From contig NC_088295.1 of NCBI RefSeq assembly GCF_032854445.1, forward strand, positions 42,023,385-42,087,384: a stretch of 64,000 nucleotides of DNA, read 5' to 3'. Every line of letters starts with the position of its first letter. Positions within the stretch are counted from its first letter, which is position 1. The notes under the pieces are model-generated. The model saw nothing but the letters and a program-made list of their open reading frames with translations, made no database searches and was not told the DNA's origin. Made by a program: the position numbers and the translations under genes. Shown piece by piece: positions 28,584 through 41,108 of the stretch. Source of the DNA: Liolophura sinensis. Lineage: Eukaryota; Mollusca; Polyplacophora; Chitonida; Chitonidae.

Positions 28584-30405
28584 TTAGGTTTTAACGTATC
28601 CGCAGTTAGGCAAAATCATACATACATAAGCATAGACAGGTTGTATACAAGCTTCTGCCCTATGTAAGTACATGTATGTTTATTCACTTGAATGGCGTTT
28701 AACGCCCTATTGAACAAATTACCCCTTTTAACGACCTTATAGGAATACTGGTGTTGAAAACAATGCCAGGTACCTCGTTAAATATGCATACATTGTCTAT
28801 ACTATTACAATGATTCACAGCCGATTTGCATATATTGTCGACAAGGACACTATCATTTGCCAACATAATTTCACCATGTTTTCATGAAGTGCTTGTTTTT
28901 ATGTACAAACATGTTTATAAGCTCCCTCGATTTCAGACTTTATTCCAGCTGTTCCCACAAGCATACGCATTCCAATGGGGAAGGATGGTAAAGAGGCCTA
29001 ATCCACGAAGCGATCTTTGACATGTCAAAAATTTTACAAAGTTTAACATACTGCGTAGCGTATCACGGTATAGAAAGTTGAAAACGAGATATCACATCCT
29101 CAATTAGGACATTATCACACCAAAAGGTAGTCCCAATAACAAAGATAATCAAAGCTACGGATGAATTAACAATATTCTTATACTGATGTGTATATTGTGT
29201 GAACACAAAATTTTACAATGATTGGGTCAGCACAGATTGGTGTAATAGGTTAACCAGAAATGCAGAAAAGTTGCTATATCCCATACACCAATTAGATTAG
29301 CAGCCAGTTAAGAAAGCAACAGCTATAGAGATGCAGTTAAGAACTGATACATACACCGACGTGAAAAAAACAATATTGCAGAAATGCACAAATTACCTAA
29401 ATTTCCAGTTAACATATGCTGTATAATTAGAAAATAATATGCATCGGTGCATGTGTGTGACCTAAAGAACAGATCTACGTACGATGTAACACAACAATAT
29501 TTACAGGACAGCTAACACTGGTTCGATGTACAATACTCACATTCATCTCAATTTCTTTGCCTAAATTAAAACAATTTCTCTTTTTATCCAGATATTCATA
29601 CCACCATACCACAATAGCTGTTGTTTTGATGTCACTAAATGAAAAGCTTTCCTAGTCCCAAGTGTAATCAACTCATAATTATAAAATCATATACATCGTA
29701 TTTTGAAAAATTTTGAGTGTCTAGATTGCTTCCTGTAATCAGATCCTACATTTACCTAGCATTAAACAGGAAACAAACACGAAAATAATTCATAAATACA
29801 CACACAAGATTCTAGGCAATCAGAAAAAAAATCAACTTGAAGGATTTCCCTCATAATGGTGCTTATAATCAAAAGTAAACTATTTAAACTGATGAAGTAC
29901 CATTTAAATAAATATGTTACGCTCAATGCACAACAATGCTGCAAGACATTCATGCGCACTATGTATGACCTATAGCATATAACAGTGCGAAGTTCAGGTC
30001 CAATAATCCGTCAAATCTATTTACAAATTTCAACGATGACAATCACCTTTACGATCATTTCAAAAACTAAGACATCCAACATTGCATGTATTTTTTTCTT
30101 TCTTTTTTCATTTCTTTTAAATAATTAAGCAAGTTCTATTAAGGTAGAATTTCCTGTTCCGGTTGTGCTTGGCATATTCAACCTAGTGTAGTGTAACAAC
30201 AGACATATGGTGGACCTCAACTCAGGCAGCTTACAATTCAACTGGGAGGCAGTGTAGATGACAACAGGTCATGACAACAGCTGCCGTTTTTCCTTTTCTT
30301 TTAAATTTACTGAATGTCAATCATATTCAAACCAAGAGTGACAGTTTCACTAGTATACAGAACTATCCAGAAAAGTACGGATGGAGGGGACAAGTCCAAA
30401 GTTAT

Positions 30406-33400
30406 CTAAGGAGATGGAGAAAAATAGGAACTGGGTGACCAAGTGTCATCGCTATCATCATTGGTGTTAGCAAGTTCATCCAACAGTTGTTTTGTGGACT
30501 TAGGAACAACCAGCTCATAACTGGAATCCGATTCAATTTCTTCCGATATGGTGACATCGGTGGCGTCTGAGTGACGTCCTGGGCTCCAGGACTCGTCACT
30601 GCTTTCGTCAGTGTCCTCTAGAAGAAACAAATGCCGATCTAATGACTGATCGCCTTCTCGTCCGCCATAGACTTCCTCCTCTCTTCGAAAACTATGTCTT
30701 TCAAAGTGACTGTTTCTTGTTTCACTTGCTCCACTAGCAGCATGGTCAGGGTGTGCCGCCTGACGTTTGGCCTGCGATGATGGTTTCCCCAAGGTTGCAG
30801 GCTTTTTACTGCTGGTTTTCTGCTGAAATTTTCTTGAAAGACTTTCCTTGGGAGGTCTAGAAAACTGTTCTGACCGAGCCTTATTTTTTGACTGATCCAT
30901 GACTGTGTTTACCGCAGCAACAGTTGAAGAGGAGGTACAGACAGTACTTGGTTTAGATGAGGTTGTAGTGCACTCTTCTTTGCGACTGGGCATTGATGGC
31001 CGCGGCTCAACATTTAAGGAGAGATCTATCTTAACATTCACTGTTGGATTATTTGATTTAGAACACCCGGTGTTATACCACAGCAAGGATGAACTTGTAT
31101 TGTTATGTGCCGAAGGAGCAGACGAAACCTTCTCTTTACAGGTTTTCTTACTTTTAGTTAATGATGAGTCAGATTCCTCTGCAATTTGTGGTCGTTTTTT
31201 CCCCTGTCCATGTTCTTTTCTCAGTTTGTTCGAGGTCACTGGAACGCTGGCGCCAGTTGTCAAAAGTGGTTGGCACGGTAACTGAAGATCTTCAGGTTGG
31301 TTCTCAAGTTCTGCTGCGCGGAACCTCTCACTCACTGTAATATGCGGATCTGATATTACTTCACTCCCAGTCCTGGTAGTTGAAGACTGTGCTACACTGT
31401 TTTGTGTTTTGCTAGCACTCTGTTTATGTTTTGCTCTGGTATCATTTTTTTGACTACCCTTTGAAGGTCGTTGATCTTTATCACCCCTACGAACTGCCAC
31501 TGATTCGGTGTATTTAGCCGGAGCACTGCCTTGGTCAGTTCTAGCACACTTAAAACCATTATGTGCATTCTTGATGGAGGGTGAAGAGATGACTTGATGC
31601 AATGTATCACTCTCTGTTGTGCTTTCCCATGGACTAGCACAATCTGACAACTGTTTTTCCTCGGTTATTTTATTCTCTACTTCAGAAGATGATGATTGTG
31701 ATGATAAAGATGGCGAGGACTGTGAGGATACAGAAGACAGTGTGCTGTTTAGATCAACAACTGAATTGCGACCAGACGACAACGAGCCATCCTGTCTATC
31801 ACTTTCCCGAACATGGATCACAGAGGATTGAAAACTTGTGTCAGATGCTAATGAACTGTCCGTAGACATGCTGTTACAACTTTCTGAACTTTTTTGATTT
31901 CTAGAGCTTTGTTTGGGAGACAATGGTGTATAGGGACTAAAACTAACATCACTATTCACACTACCGTCATCAGAGAAAGAACACTGTTTTGTTGATCTTG
32001 TCTTTTCATTTGAACTTCGGTCCGTTGAGGGGCTTCTGTCAGGTGAGTGGATTGAACTCGACCGTGATTTCGAGTTTGCGTCATCAGGCATGTGAGTTGA
32101 ACTACTTTTCCTCGGGTTAAAACTACTACCTGACGAGGAAGTGCTTGATCCCCTTCTTGATCTTCTCATAGGAGAAGAAAGAGCATACTCAGCTTCACTT
32201 CTGTTGGACGAGTAAGAGTACACACTGAACCTAGGTGACATTCCTCTTTCTAGAGAGGCACCATCGTCACTACTGCTAGTCACGTCACTATCGTTGGATA
32301 TTGAAAAGCTAGATGTATCCTTTCGCACAGAAGTCACTTTTCCCTTGTGCAAACGTCTCTTTTTAGGCTTTGATTCAGAGCAACTTCCCCTTGACCTACT
32401 GCTGTCTGTAGAAGAAGGCGAGTAATGTCCTCTGGAGTGGCTTCGACTTCTGGACCACCGACTTCTAGAAAACCTTGTATATGGAATGCTAGAAGCAGAA
32501 CTGTATGGACTGCTATGCATGTTTTGGGTGGGGCTTTTAGAATAGCCACTGGAATGACTTCTGGAGCGCCCTCTTGAATATGATCTTGTAGGGCTTCTGG
32601 ACATACGATCTGAGCATTTCCTCGTTGGACTTGGAGAGGGACTTCTATCAAAACTTTTGGTGTGTCTTGAATATGATCTTGAAGGACTTTCAAGATCTGA
32701 CCAATTTCTAGAAGGGCTTTTTGACGAACTGCTGCCATAATTTGTTTGACTATTGGACATATCCTTGGAGTAACCGCTAGAACAACTGTGTGAAGAGCTT
32801 TGAGACACTGATCTAGAGGAACGCCTTTCACGGTCCTCACTTCTGTCGCTACTTCTACATGATGAGTAAGGGTTACTAACATCCAAAGATGTATCCCCAT
32901 GGTAAAAGGTATCTGATGAACTTGGGTTGTTATAAGCAAACTCTTCTTCAGATCCAGCCATTCCCCGCCCTGAATCTCTATTTGCTGATTCATCCTCTCT
33001 ACTGGTAGCTGTTGATGTTGTGCAGTTATAGTTCATATTTTCAATCGATGGATTTTCTTGGGACAAAACTGACGCTGACGTGCAAGGGACATTCCTGTTT
33101 TCTGGTTCATTTACATTTGTGACGTTGTCATCACAGTAACGGTACATGCGTGTTGTTGTTGTATGAATCACAGGCCCGACCAACTTTCGTTCATTTGAGC
33201 CTTCAGGAGGCAGGAAGTCCAAGTCTCGTAGGGCAGGGTCTCCAGGGTTGTATCTTCTCACAACTGTTTCCTCTTTTACCATTCTGGCACGATTGTTATT
33301 CTGACTGGTGTGAGTGGACGACTGCCTCCCATCAACAGTGACTGCATCAGCTACTGTTCTATTTTCACTTCCAGATTCAGAAGACGATGATGGCAGCCTC

Positions 33401-36400
33401 ACGTTGCGTCCACGGAGATTGAATGATATCTCACTGTCAACATCAACAGTGACTACATCCACGTCTGGTTCATTCTCTGCTGCTCCGTTGACATCATTTC
33501 TGGAGGCTGAAGGATCTGTGTCTCTTGCTCTTGTTCTTGCTCTAGTTGTGGGATTGCCTGCAAAGTTTTCTGGAGACTGAGGAGGAGAAAGAATTTCAGA
33601 TTCTGTGGAATCTGTCAAGTCTGTATCTGTATGAAAGCTATCAGAAGAATCTGTCGATACACTAAAGTCGCTGAAAAGTGAAGTATGACGACGACGTCTG
33701 CGCCTCTCAGACTGTGTACGTAGCTTATTCACCTCTTTCACCAAATACTCTTGGTTGTCCAGCATTTTTGTTACCTGAGCCATCAGTTTAGACCTCTTCT
33801 CTTCTACCTCTGTGAAAAAGAAAAGAACGTGAAGCAAGATTAATCAAAGAATGAGAGTTTATGCCAAATGCTAATTTCTGAATTTTGGCTCCCGGAAAAT
33901 GTGATGTTATATGGGAAATGTCCATATATCAAAGAGCCAAATTGGGTATTAAACAGATCATTGTTAGATACAAATATTTCAAGCCAACAGCACTGCTGTA
34001 GCCACAAGCTCTTTTGCCTCTAACCAGTGAAATCACAGGCTTGTTTCCACCTCATGCTGGTTCAGCTTTACGTCATGATGTTTTGTCATGAACATGGCCG
34101 TGTTCTATATTTGCTCTCCTCTAGATCATGAACTTGACTGTCTTTTTACAAATGAAAAATCAAAAGAGAAATAAACAAACAAAATATTTCTTATAAATAT
34201 TATAAATGACACTTCACATGCAGCTATTTTACTATGTAATAGTTCTAGTAAATTCACACAGACTACAGAATATATGTACATGGATTTTGAATGCTGAAGT
34301 CTAGCAGTCTGTCTGTGTGCATGAGTGTGTGTGTCAATCTGTAAAGTGATAAAACCCTGGTGCATAGTCATTGGTCAGAAAATGGTTAGAAAATGTCACC
34401 ACAGAACCCACCGATTCATAGGCATCTTACTTGGATGAAAAAAAATCTATAATTTTTAATGAACACAATGCATTTTACAGTATTGGGACATGTACCACCA
34501 CACTGAATGCAGAAGTTTAGGTGATAGGCAAGATGTATGAGGTATGATAAGTTTCATTGGAATCGATGCTGTAGTTTGGGAGGAGACGCATGAACAAAAC
34601 TGTGTCCACACACACACTGACAGATGGACAGACAGGATATCAGATACCTGTATAAAATTGACACCTATTAAAAGTAGCTACACAATCCTAATTTGCATAT
34701 GAAAATCAAAACTTAAGATTTATATAGGCCTACTCAATGAGACTAATAGCATATCAAATTTCATCCCAATCAGATCAGCAGTTTAGGAGAAAATTTTTTA
34801 AAGGTTTTCTTTAAAAATTCAAAAATTGTAAAGTAGCAAAAGTCATGCCAAGTGTTCAATACTGTTATTGATGAGTTTGGGTTCTATACCTTTAACACTT
34901 TTGGAGATATTGGAGCTTGAAATTAGTGAATAATAATAATCCTAAATCCTAACAATTTCATAGGTTTCCTGTCAGGACAACAGCCCCTTCATCAGTATTA
35001 AGAGCATATGGTAAATGACAAACGTTGATAGCTTCTTTAAGAAAAACTGAAACTTTGTACCTGAAGCGGTGTTTCAGATTTTAATACATGTTTGCAATAG
35101 ATTTATTTATTTGATTGGTGTTTTACCCGAGTGCAAGAATATTTCACTTATATGACAGCGGCAAGCATTATGGTGGGAGGAAACCGGGCAGACCCCGGGG
35201 GAAGCCAACGACCATCTGCAGGTTGCTGAGAGACCATTCCACGTACGGCCAGAGAGGAAGCCAGCATGAGCTGGACTTGAACTCACAGCGACTGCATTGG
35301 TGAGAGGCTCTTGGGTCATTAGGCTGCAGCAGCGTGCTAACCAACTGAGACCCCTGTTTGCAATAGAACCCCTTCCAACTCGTTGAAACAGCATGTAATC
35401 TAACAGTTTGTTGATGAAATCATTTTTTTTTTTGCTTGGATCGAAATGGGAAAGTTCTGTCTTCTCAAATATACAAAATGCTTGACCTCCATTCCAGGTT
35501 CTGAAAACAACAGAAATCTACAAATATGGTAAACAATTGCTGTTGCAGCTTGTGTTAGACTTTCATTCCTATAAGAACACAGATCTTTTGAATATACCAA
35601 TGGTTAATTCCAAATACTTGTAGCAGGGATTGTTTTATCCGCAGTAAACAAAAGAAATAAAACGTGCCTTTTTTATTGCTTCTTTTACTGCTAACTACCA
35701 GCCTGACGAGATAATTTTAGCAATATAGAACTATATGTCCATTGGTAGACATAAAATCACGAAATAAAAACAATCAGAGAAAAAACGATGCAGTCGAAAT
35801 CAATTTTTTTCTGTTTGTGACAAGAACTGGTCTGTTATCAAATGGATATTTTACTGTTGGGTTTTGAAAATTTCACCTTTTGTCAATGTATCCACTTTCG
35901 CAATTTGCAATTTTGGTTCCGAATAATATGTATTAGATCATACACATCCATGTTTTATTTATAAAACAGAAATTACACAGAAACTTACAAAAGTAATAAG
36001 ATTTTCTATTCTTTTTTGTATTCAAAATAATATTGTACTTGTAAAATAAAATAAGATTTGGTTCAAATTTCTAAATAATCTATATTTTCAAACACATCTG
36101 TTAGAGGGAAGAATTAAAACTGCATACGGTGGCTGTAAACCAACTCAAATGCGTGAGGTGATACTGTGAATCATAATAAGATATAACCAGTCTGCCATGC
36201 TGAAAACTTTCAACCAATAAAACTCACCATAGTGGTAGATGCCTCAGAGAATAAACTTATATTTGCTTGATGAAAAGCATTCGATAACAGTATTAGTTTG
36301 ATAATATCGTTTTGAAAACGTATGTTTACAGTTTATAAGAACAAAGCTGTTTAACCCGAGTGCCCCAAAGGGATATGTTTTGGTGGCAAGTTTTCATATG

Positions 36401-37895
36401 GCAAATGAAGTATATGTAACTAATGTAATTCTCATCAACAAATATTTTGAAGGAGAAGAAAACTTAAATACCAATGAAAAGAGTGTGTTTTCCCTCCCAG
36501 GCTATAAAAAAATTCTAATATGTACCTCAAGTTGATACATTATAAATAAAATCATCGCAAAAATCTGCTGGGGGCGGCTCCATTTTGCCCAGGAAATAGT
36601 CCTAAAGTCTTCTGTTTTGGGAGGAGAATTGCCGTTGGAAACCGCCGAAGTGCAGTTCGTACATTTCCGGTAGAACTCTTCTTCCCAGAAGGTAGCGAAC
36701 AGTACAGTTCGTTTTCCACTCGACGATCAGAAAACCGGAATGTTGGACCCAGATTCCGAGTTTACATGAACAAGCCCGACGTTTTAACAACTCTCTTTGG
36801 CTGAGGGGCAACACACCCCCAGCATAAATTACAGGGTGTTAAAGATGGAGGACGCGATGGACTCAGCAATTAATGCTAGCTTTGCCGCTTTCAGGCTTTA
36901 CATGTATGGCGAGGAAAAATAGCAAAATTATGCAACAGGCACCACCAGATAGAAAAAAAAATGTGCTCTTTTCAGCCTATAGTGTCATGTTTTTAGGTTT
37001 TCTTCTCCTTTAACATCATGTTTTTTTAGACTGTAGCACATGTTTTATTCGTTAAATATGACGATGGGACTTTCGTCTGCTGGAGTTTTTGTCTGCTGGA
37101 GTTTTTGTGCACTGGGCTTTTGTCTGTCTGGCTTTCGTCCTCCGCGGCATTTGTCCTGGATTTAGTGTAAACCCCTAACAAATCAGACTATTTTTCTGGA
37201 CAGTGTTTTCTGATATATTTTTCATGGGTGTTACTTTATTTCGTCACCTTTCATAAGCATCTTCCCCAAATATAAAGTTGGATTCAGCCTATAAAGCTAA
37301 AATCAAAATTCATAATTTAAGGCGACTTTCATAACTGAACCATTTCCAAACTTACAGCTTGGCCTGAGCCAACATCATTCTCACCTTCCAAGCGTTGTTT
37401 CAGGGCCAAAAGACAATCATGGGAGTCAATGTCAGAGAAAAGGATCATAAGTTCGCAGTCTCTGGTACACTTCAGCTCTCTGAACAAGCAAGTCTCTTCC
37501 TCGTGGATTCTCAGGTCTTTTCGCAGAACCCTCTGTCCACATTTAGAAAAGCGACAGTCAAACAGTTCAAAGTCACAAGTCTTAATATGGCTTTCATATC
37601 TCTCCACAGGTATCTTCTCTTTACACCCAGAAAACATGAACCTGCATTTCCGGGTGAGTCTGTTGATCATATTCTGAAGAATGGGCAGCACTGGTTTCAA
37701 TTCGGACGTGTGCAGGACATCACGGCACGTTGGGCAGTTCTCATTGTTGCCCAGCCACCTCTCTATACAGCGGCGACAGTACACATGACGACAGGGACTC
37801 TCTACTGGTCCGTTCAGCACACCCTGGCAGATGCAGCAAATCAGGTCAGGGTCAGGGGGAGGGTCAAACATGTCCACATCATATGTCTCCGACAT
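30406..37895 (-). CDS. RING / TRAF-type zinc-finger protein with a giant Ser/Arg-rich tail (putative E3 ubiquitin ligase)
   Basis: Two coding exons: 37356-37895 (180 codons; ATG 37895, reached through a CAG acceptor at 37905 from an unseen 5' UTR exon) and 30406-33807 (1133 residues plus stop). The donor GCT|GTAAGT and acceptor CACAGAG|GTA join in phase 0, giving about 1313 residues. A C3HC4 RING occupies residues 20-57 (C20, C23, C35, H37, C40, C43, C54, C57), with a proline before the final Cys, as in active E3 ligases. Cys/His-rich TRAF-type fingers follow at about 80-175, then a short coiled coil (KLMAQVTKMLDNQEYLVKEV) and an RRRRRR cluster. This front half resembles RNF41/NRDP1, RNF151 and PDZRN proteins. 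The other 1100 residues are disordered, dominated by Ser, with RS-type stretches (SRSRWSRSRSHSRG) and acidic patches. No catalytic tail domain is seen. Orthology is uncertain. Confidence 0.88.
33808..37355. other. Intron of the RING-finger gene
   Basis: A 3.5-kb intron with one full SINE (35101-35352). Anonymous repeat-like DNA lies at about 34520-34640 and 34720-34800, where near-duplicate phrases (AAGTTTCATTGGAATCGATG; AAATTTCATCCCAATCAGAT) lead to GGAC/GACA-rich sequence. An imperfect 17-bp tandem repeat (GTCTGCTGGAGTTTTT) lies near 37075-37130. Confidence 0.6.
35101..35352 (-). repeat. SINE family A, full-length copy
   Basis: TTTATTTATTTGATTGGTGT tail, body, and tRNA-like head through GTGCTAACCAACTGAGA. 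The final GGAGGCCCCC is replaced by GACCCC. Confidence 0.9.
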
Positions 37896-39047
37896 CTTGT
37901 CAGCCTGCACATGGATGCAGTACAAAAAATTCATTTTAGTCACAGACAAAAACAAGACATTTATAGAATACTAACAGCATCCTAAAATGTTAAAGTGCTA
38001 AAAAAAAAGGGTTTTCAGCTATCTTCTAGGAGTATAAAAATTTAGGAATCTTCCTAAAGCCTGAATGGTTGGTGCAGAAATTAAGTAGCCTGCAGTCTTG
38101 CGGTCAATGGTAATGGCCTTCAAGTGTTAAAACAACTCAGCTAAGGGAAAAGTCCAATTGGGGGGTAAGCGGGGGAGGAGGCGCTAAGCTTAGCCAACAA
38201 TCCCCCAGTCATAGTGACAGTGACATGTTTGAATATGAATATGTTTTTCTTAAGAGCATAACTTTCTTCATTTCCATTTTCATGTCTCCTTTAACCACTG
38301 CCACCAATGTGTCCAATGTGTTATATATTGCCACTCCTCAGCCATGTAAGTAATATTATTAGGCAAACCTAAAAATAGCTGTTTATAAAAAACACAGCCC
38401 TATATGCAAGCACTGATTTACCCGGCACTCCTCCGTTCTCAGTGTGCTGTCATCAACACACTGAATGATCTGTCTGCTGTACATACGGCATGCTTGTTTG
38501 TTATCCTGTCTATTTCTATGCTATGGCTTGCAAATGTGCCTTGGAGAAACATTTCTCCATGTACCTGGCTAATACATCACACCAGTCACGTTTGATAGTA
38601 TTTCAATGTCGTGGACGATCACTCCACAATACTCTGAGACAGCCAGCTACGTCTTCAGCTTTTTCAAAGTGGAGCCACATGGGGTAACAAGGGAAATAGA
38701 GAAGTTTCGAGCATTGCCAAGTGATTATACGGAAATTTCAAACATGGCGTAAGAATAACAAATATGCCTGAAGGTCTTGTACACATAGAAGCAAGGCGAA
38801 GCCTATCACTAACAGACATATATCGATAGTCAGAGTACACAGGCTGTTGATGACACGCCATATTATGGCTGCTCAACCTATATCCATATATTTCTCAACC
38901 AAAAGTCAGTATACTGTGACTCATTATATATCGGAGTCAGAAATGGACAGTAACATCAGTACCAGCATTTGGAAAGCAGCACATTGAGAACTGAGAAGAG
39001 CTAGGTGTCAATACTGAATAATGAATTGTAAAATTTTGCGAAACAGC

Positions 39048-39579
39048 AGATTACTAACCTACCCCACCCAAACAGCCAGTTCTTTACAATGTTTAGGGTT
39101 GCAGGGCACCTAACTGTTAACCCGAGATGTTGATTATCCCAAAGGTAAATATCCACGGCCAAAATGGCCGCCATCTACACAGCGCCCATGCGAGGCCAGG
39201 CATTTTGTTACGAAATGGCTGACCCTTACTGGCCTCATTTGTGCATGTCAAAACGACGGCACGTGCTCTACATTGGTTCCCTGATGCCCTGTTTGTAGCA
39301 TCTAAAGTCAAGGGGGCTAAAACCAGCCAGCATGTGATCGTACAAGAACAAAAAGACTTCGTAACCAGCATAATTGAATGGCGGGATTGTTTTGTATCCA
39401 ACTACCTCGCAGCGCATGCATGCCATGTAGATGGCAGCCATTTCGTAAATGAGAAGTCAGCAGAGAGAGAGACTAATATATACGAATGGATCGACATCTC
39501 AGGATTTTAACAGTCAGGTCTCCTAGGACTCTAAACATTGTAACAGAGTGGCTGGATGGGTGGGTTAGGTTAGTAATCT
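39048..39579. mobile_element. 532-bp foldback DNA element with long terminal inverted repeats
   Basis: The left end AGATTACTAACCTACCCCAC mirrors the right end GTGGGTTAGGTTAGTAATCT. Similarity continues inward over ACAATGTTTAG, CTGTTAA and GAGATGT. It resumes at GGCCGCCATCTACAC / CATGTAGATGGCAGCC, so the arms reach about 160 bp each with gaps. The core (about 39210-39400) has no transposase-like frame. Confidence 0.75.
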
Positions 39580-39710
39580 ACTGCTTTCCAAAAAGTTGAA
39601 GGGGACTGATCCATGACTACACGAGGCCCTATGAGCGTTGTCATCAAGGGTTATCTTTCTACATGAACATGGCCTCACAGAGCTAATGTAGAAGATATAG
39701 AGGATATTGC

Positions 39711-39834
39711 AAAGTGAAGGTTGAATATCATAAATATTTTTCCAGTGAGTGGTGAAAATGATAAAACACGAGATGCGAAGCGTCAAGTAGGTTATCATTT
39801 CCACCTTTCACAAGAAAAATATTTATGATATTCA
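39711..39834. mobile_element. MITE-like palindromic element, copy 2
   Basis: The left arm TTGAATATCATAAATATTTT and right arm AAAATATTTATGATATTCA are inverted, with a second inner pair (GTGAAAATGATAA / TTATCATTTCCAC). The left arm also shares GTGAAGGTTGAATA with the element at 5624-5705. Confidence 0.6.
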
Positions 39835-40034
39835 TTTATGTTTTTAGCTGTAGGCCTTCATAGACTTGTGTATATAGCATGAATTCTTGTATGACATTGT
39901 GTCTTGTTGCGTGAGGTAAGAAATGTTAAAGTTGACTGAACTTGTATTATGACGTCATTCTGCTAAGCTTGAATTGGATGGTCATAAAACAAAATATTTC
40001 TTTGTTATGTCATGGCGTTGGGGTGTGTAACAAC

Positions 40035-40074
40035 AAAAGTGATATCTTACTTTAGTGAGTGAGATATCACTTTT
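40035..40074. repeat. 40-bp hairpin
   Basis: AAAAGTGATATCT and AGATATCACTTTT flank a short loop. Confidence 0.7.
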
Positions 40075-40666
40075 ATCAGTGACATAAATCCTGACATTTC
40101 ACATATTATTATATAAATAATAATATATAGGCCTACATATGGACACATTCATAAAATTTCTTATACTGTTCAAGATAACCTTAGCATGGCTACAAGACAC
40201 AGCGCATATATTTACGAAGAAAAATCTCGATGCGACGTTTCACCCTTAATTCTGCTGCACATTGGTGTAACGGGTTGGTCGGTAGATGGCGAGTCAATTG
40301 TTGTTGTTGTAGCCTAATAGTGGTGGTTGCAAAACACAAGCTGTTTCACACGTGTATATCACTTTCAATACCAGTGAATAATTGACTGACTGTATGTATT
40401 GCTACACTTACACGATTCCAAAAAGATACAGAAAAACACTAATAACTTGTACGTTAACGTTGACAAACTGTAGTCATCTCTTTCCTTTTTCAGCTCACCA
40501 TACCCGACTGAACATGTCAAATGTAAGCGGAAGAGGGAAATCGGTTCTTGCACAACGAAGCCACTAAAAGTAGGACATAGGCTATTGATGTGGGCACGGA
40601 CTTCAAATTTCGAAATTAGAATTACACTTTGTTCTTTTACACAAAACTGGGAAGAGTTTTTCCGCT

Positions 40667-40715
40667 TCCGGAATATACTTGAGCACGGCGTAAAACATCA
40701 ATGAAATTCATTTAA
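40667..40715 (+). repeat. SINE family A tail fragment
   Basis: GAATATACTTGAGCACGGCG followed by TAAAACATCAATGAAATTC matches the 3' end of the family. Confidence 0.6.
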
Positions 40716-41074
40716 CGACATGTATACATGTGTACTATTGTCTGTCAAACTGTCTGTCCATAGGCAACAGCACGGAAGAAGCTATCATCATGAAGGGTTT
40801 GGATGAAATTTTGTACACAGCGTGGGCTTGAGCCAACACCAATAAGTAGGCATTAAAATTCTTGGTGATCTAAAATACATGTCAAACTTTGGCGCAAAGC
40901 CAAGTTTCATAGTGAAAGCATGCAGTCTATGTACTCGCAGATGTAAGCCGTAAAATAAACTTGTCTAAGTAAAAAATGTCTACATGTAAGTTTGCATTTT
41001 CTGTCTTGGAGACGCACAAGCAAAGCATCACGATAACTATAAGTATGCATGTCTTTATGCTCGGGGTTTCAATG

Positions 41075-41108
41075 TAACTCCTCATCGTCATATGACGATG
41101 AGGAGTTA
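41075..41108. repeat. Perfect 34-bp palindrome without a loop
   Basis: TAACTCCTCATCGTCAT is followed directly by its exact reverse complement. No gene boundary is evident beside it. Confidence 0.9.

Larger units (their letters stand above)
23698..30405. other. Gene-poor interval between TBL3 and the RING gene
   Basis: No convincing exon was found. It holds a candidate TATA promoter near 26211, a dispersed repeat (26872-27015), two foldback elements (27555-27741 and 27799-27943), a CRE-centred hairpin (28251-28282) and a (TA)n run (28540-28581). A decayed SINE-like piece may lie near 26720-26800. Confidence 0.6.

Noticed and set aside
30899-31831. Plus-strand frames of 70-128 residues
   Set aside because: Antisense shadows of the low-complexity RING-gene exon.
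32334-32993. 219-residue minus-strand frame
   Set aside because: Overlaps the long RING-gene exon in another frame; it is a shadow of Ser/Arg codon bias.
37395-37985. 196-residue plus-strand frame
   Set aside because: Antisense to the RING-domain exon, whose Cys/His spacing is clearly the real coding strand.
39117-39510. Two open frames of about 90 residues on opposite strands
   Set aside because: They lie within the arms and core of a foldback element and mirror each other; no conserved motif.
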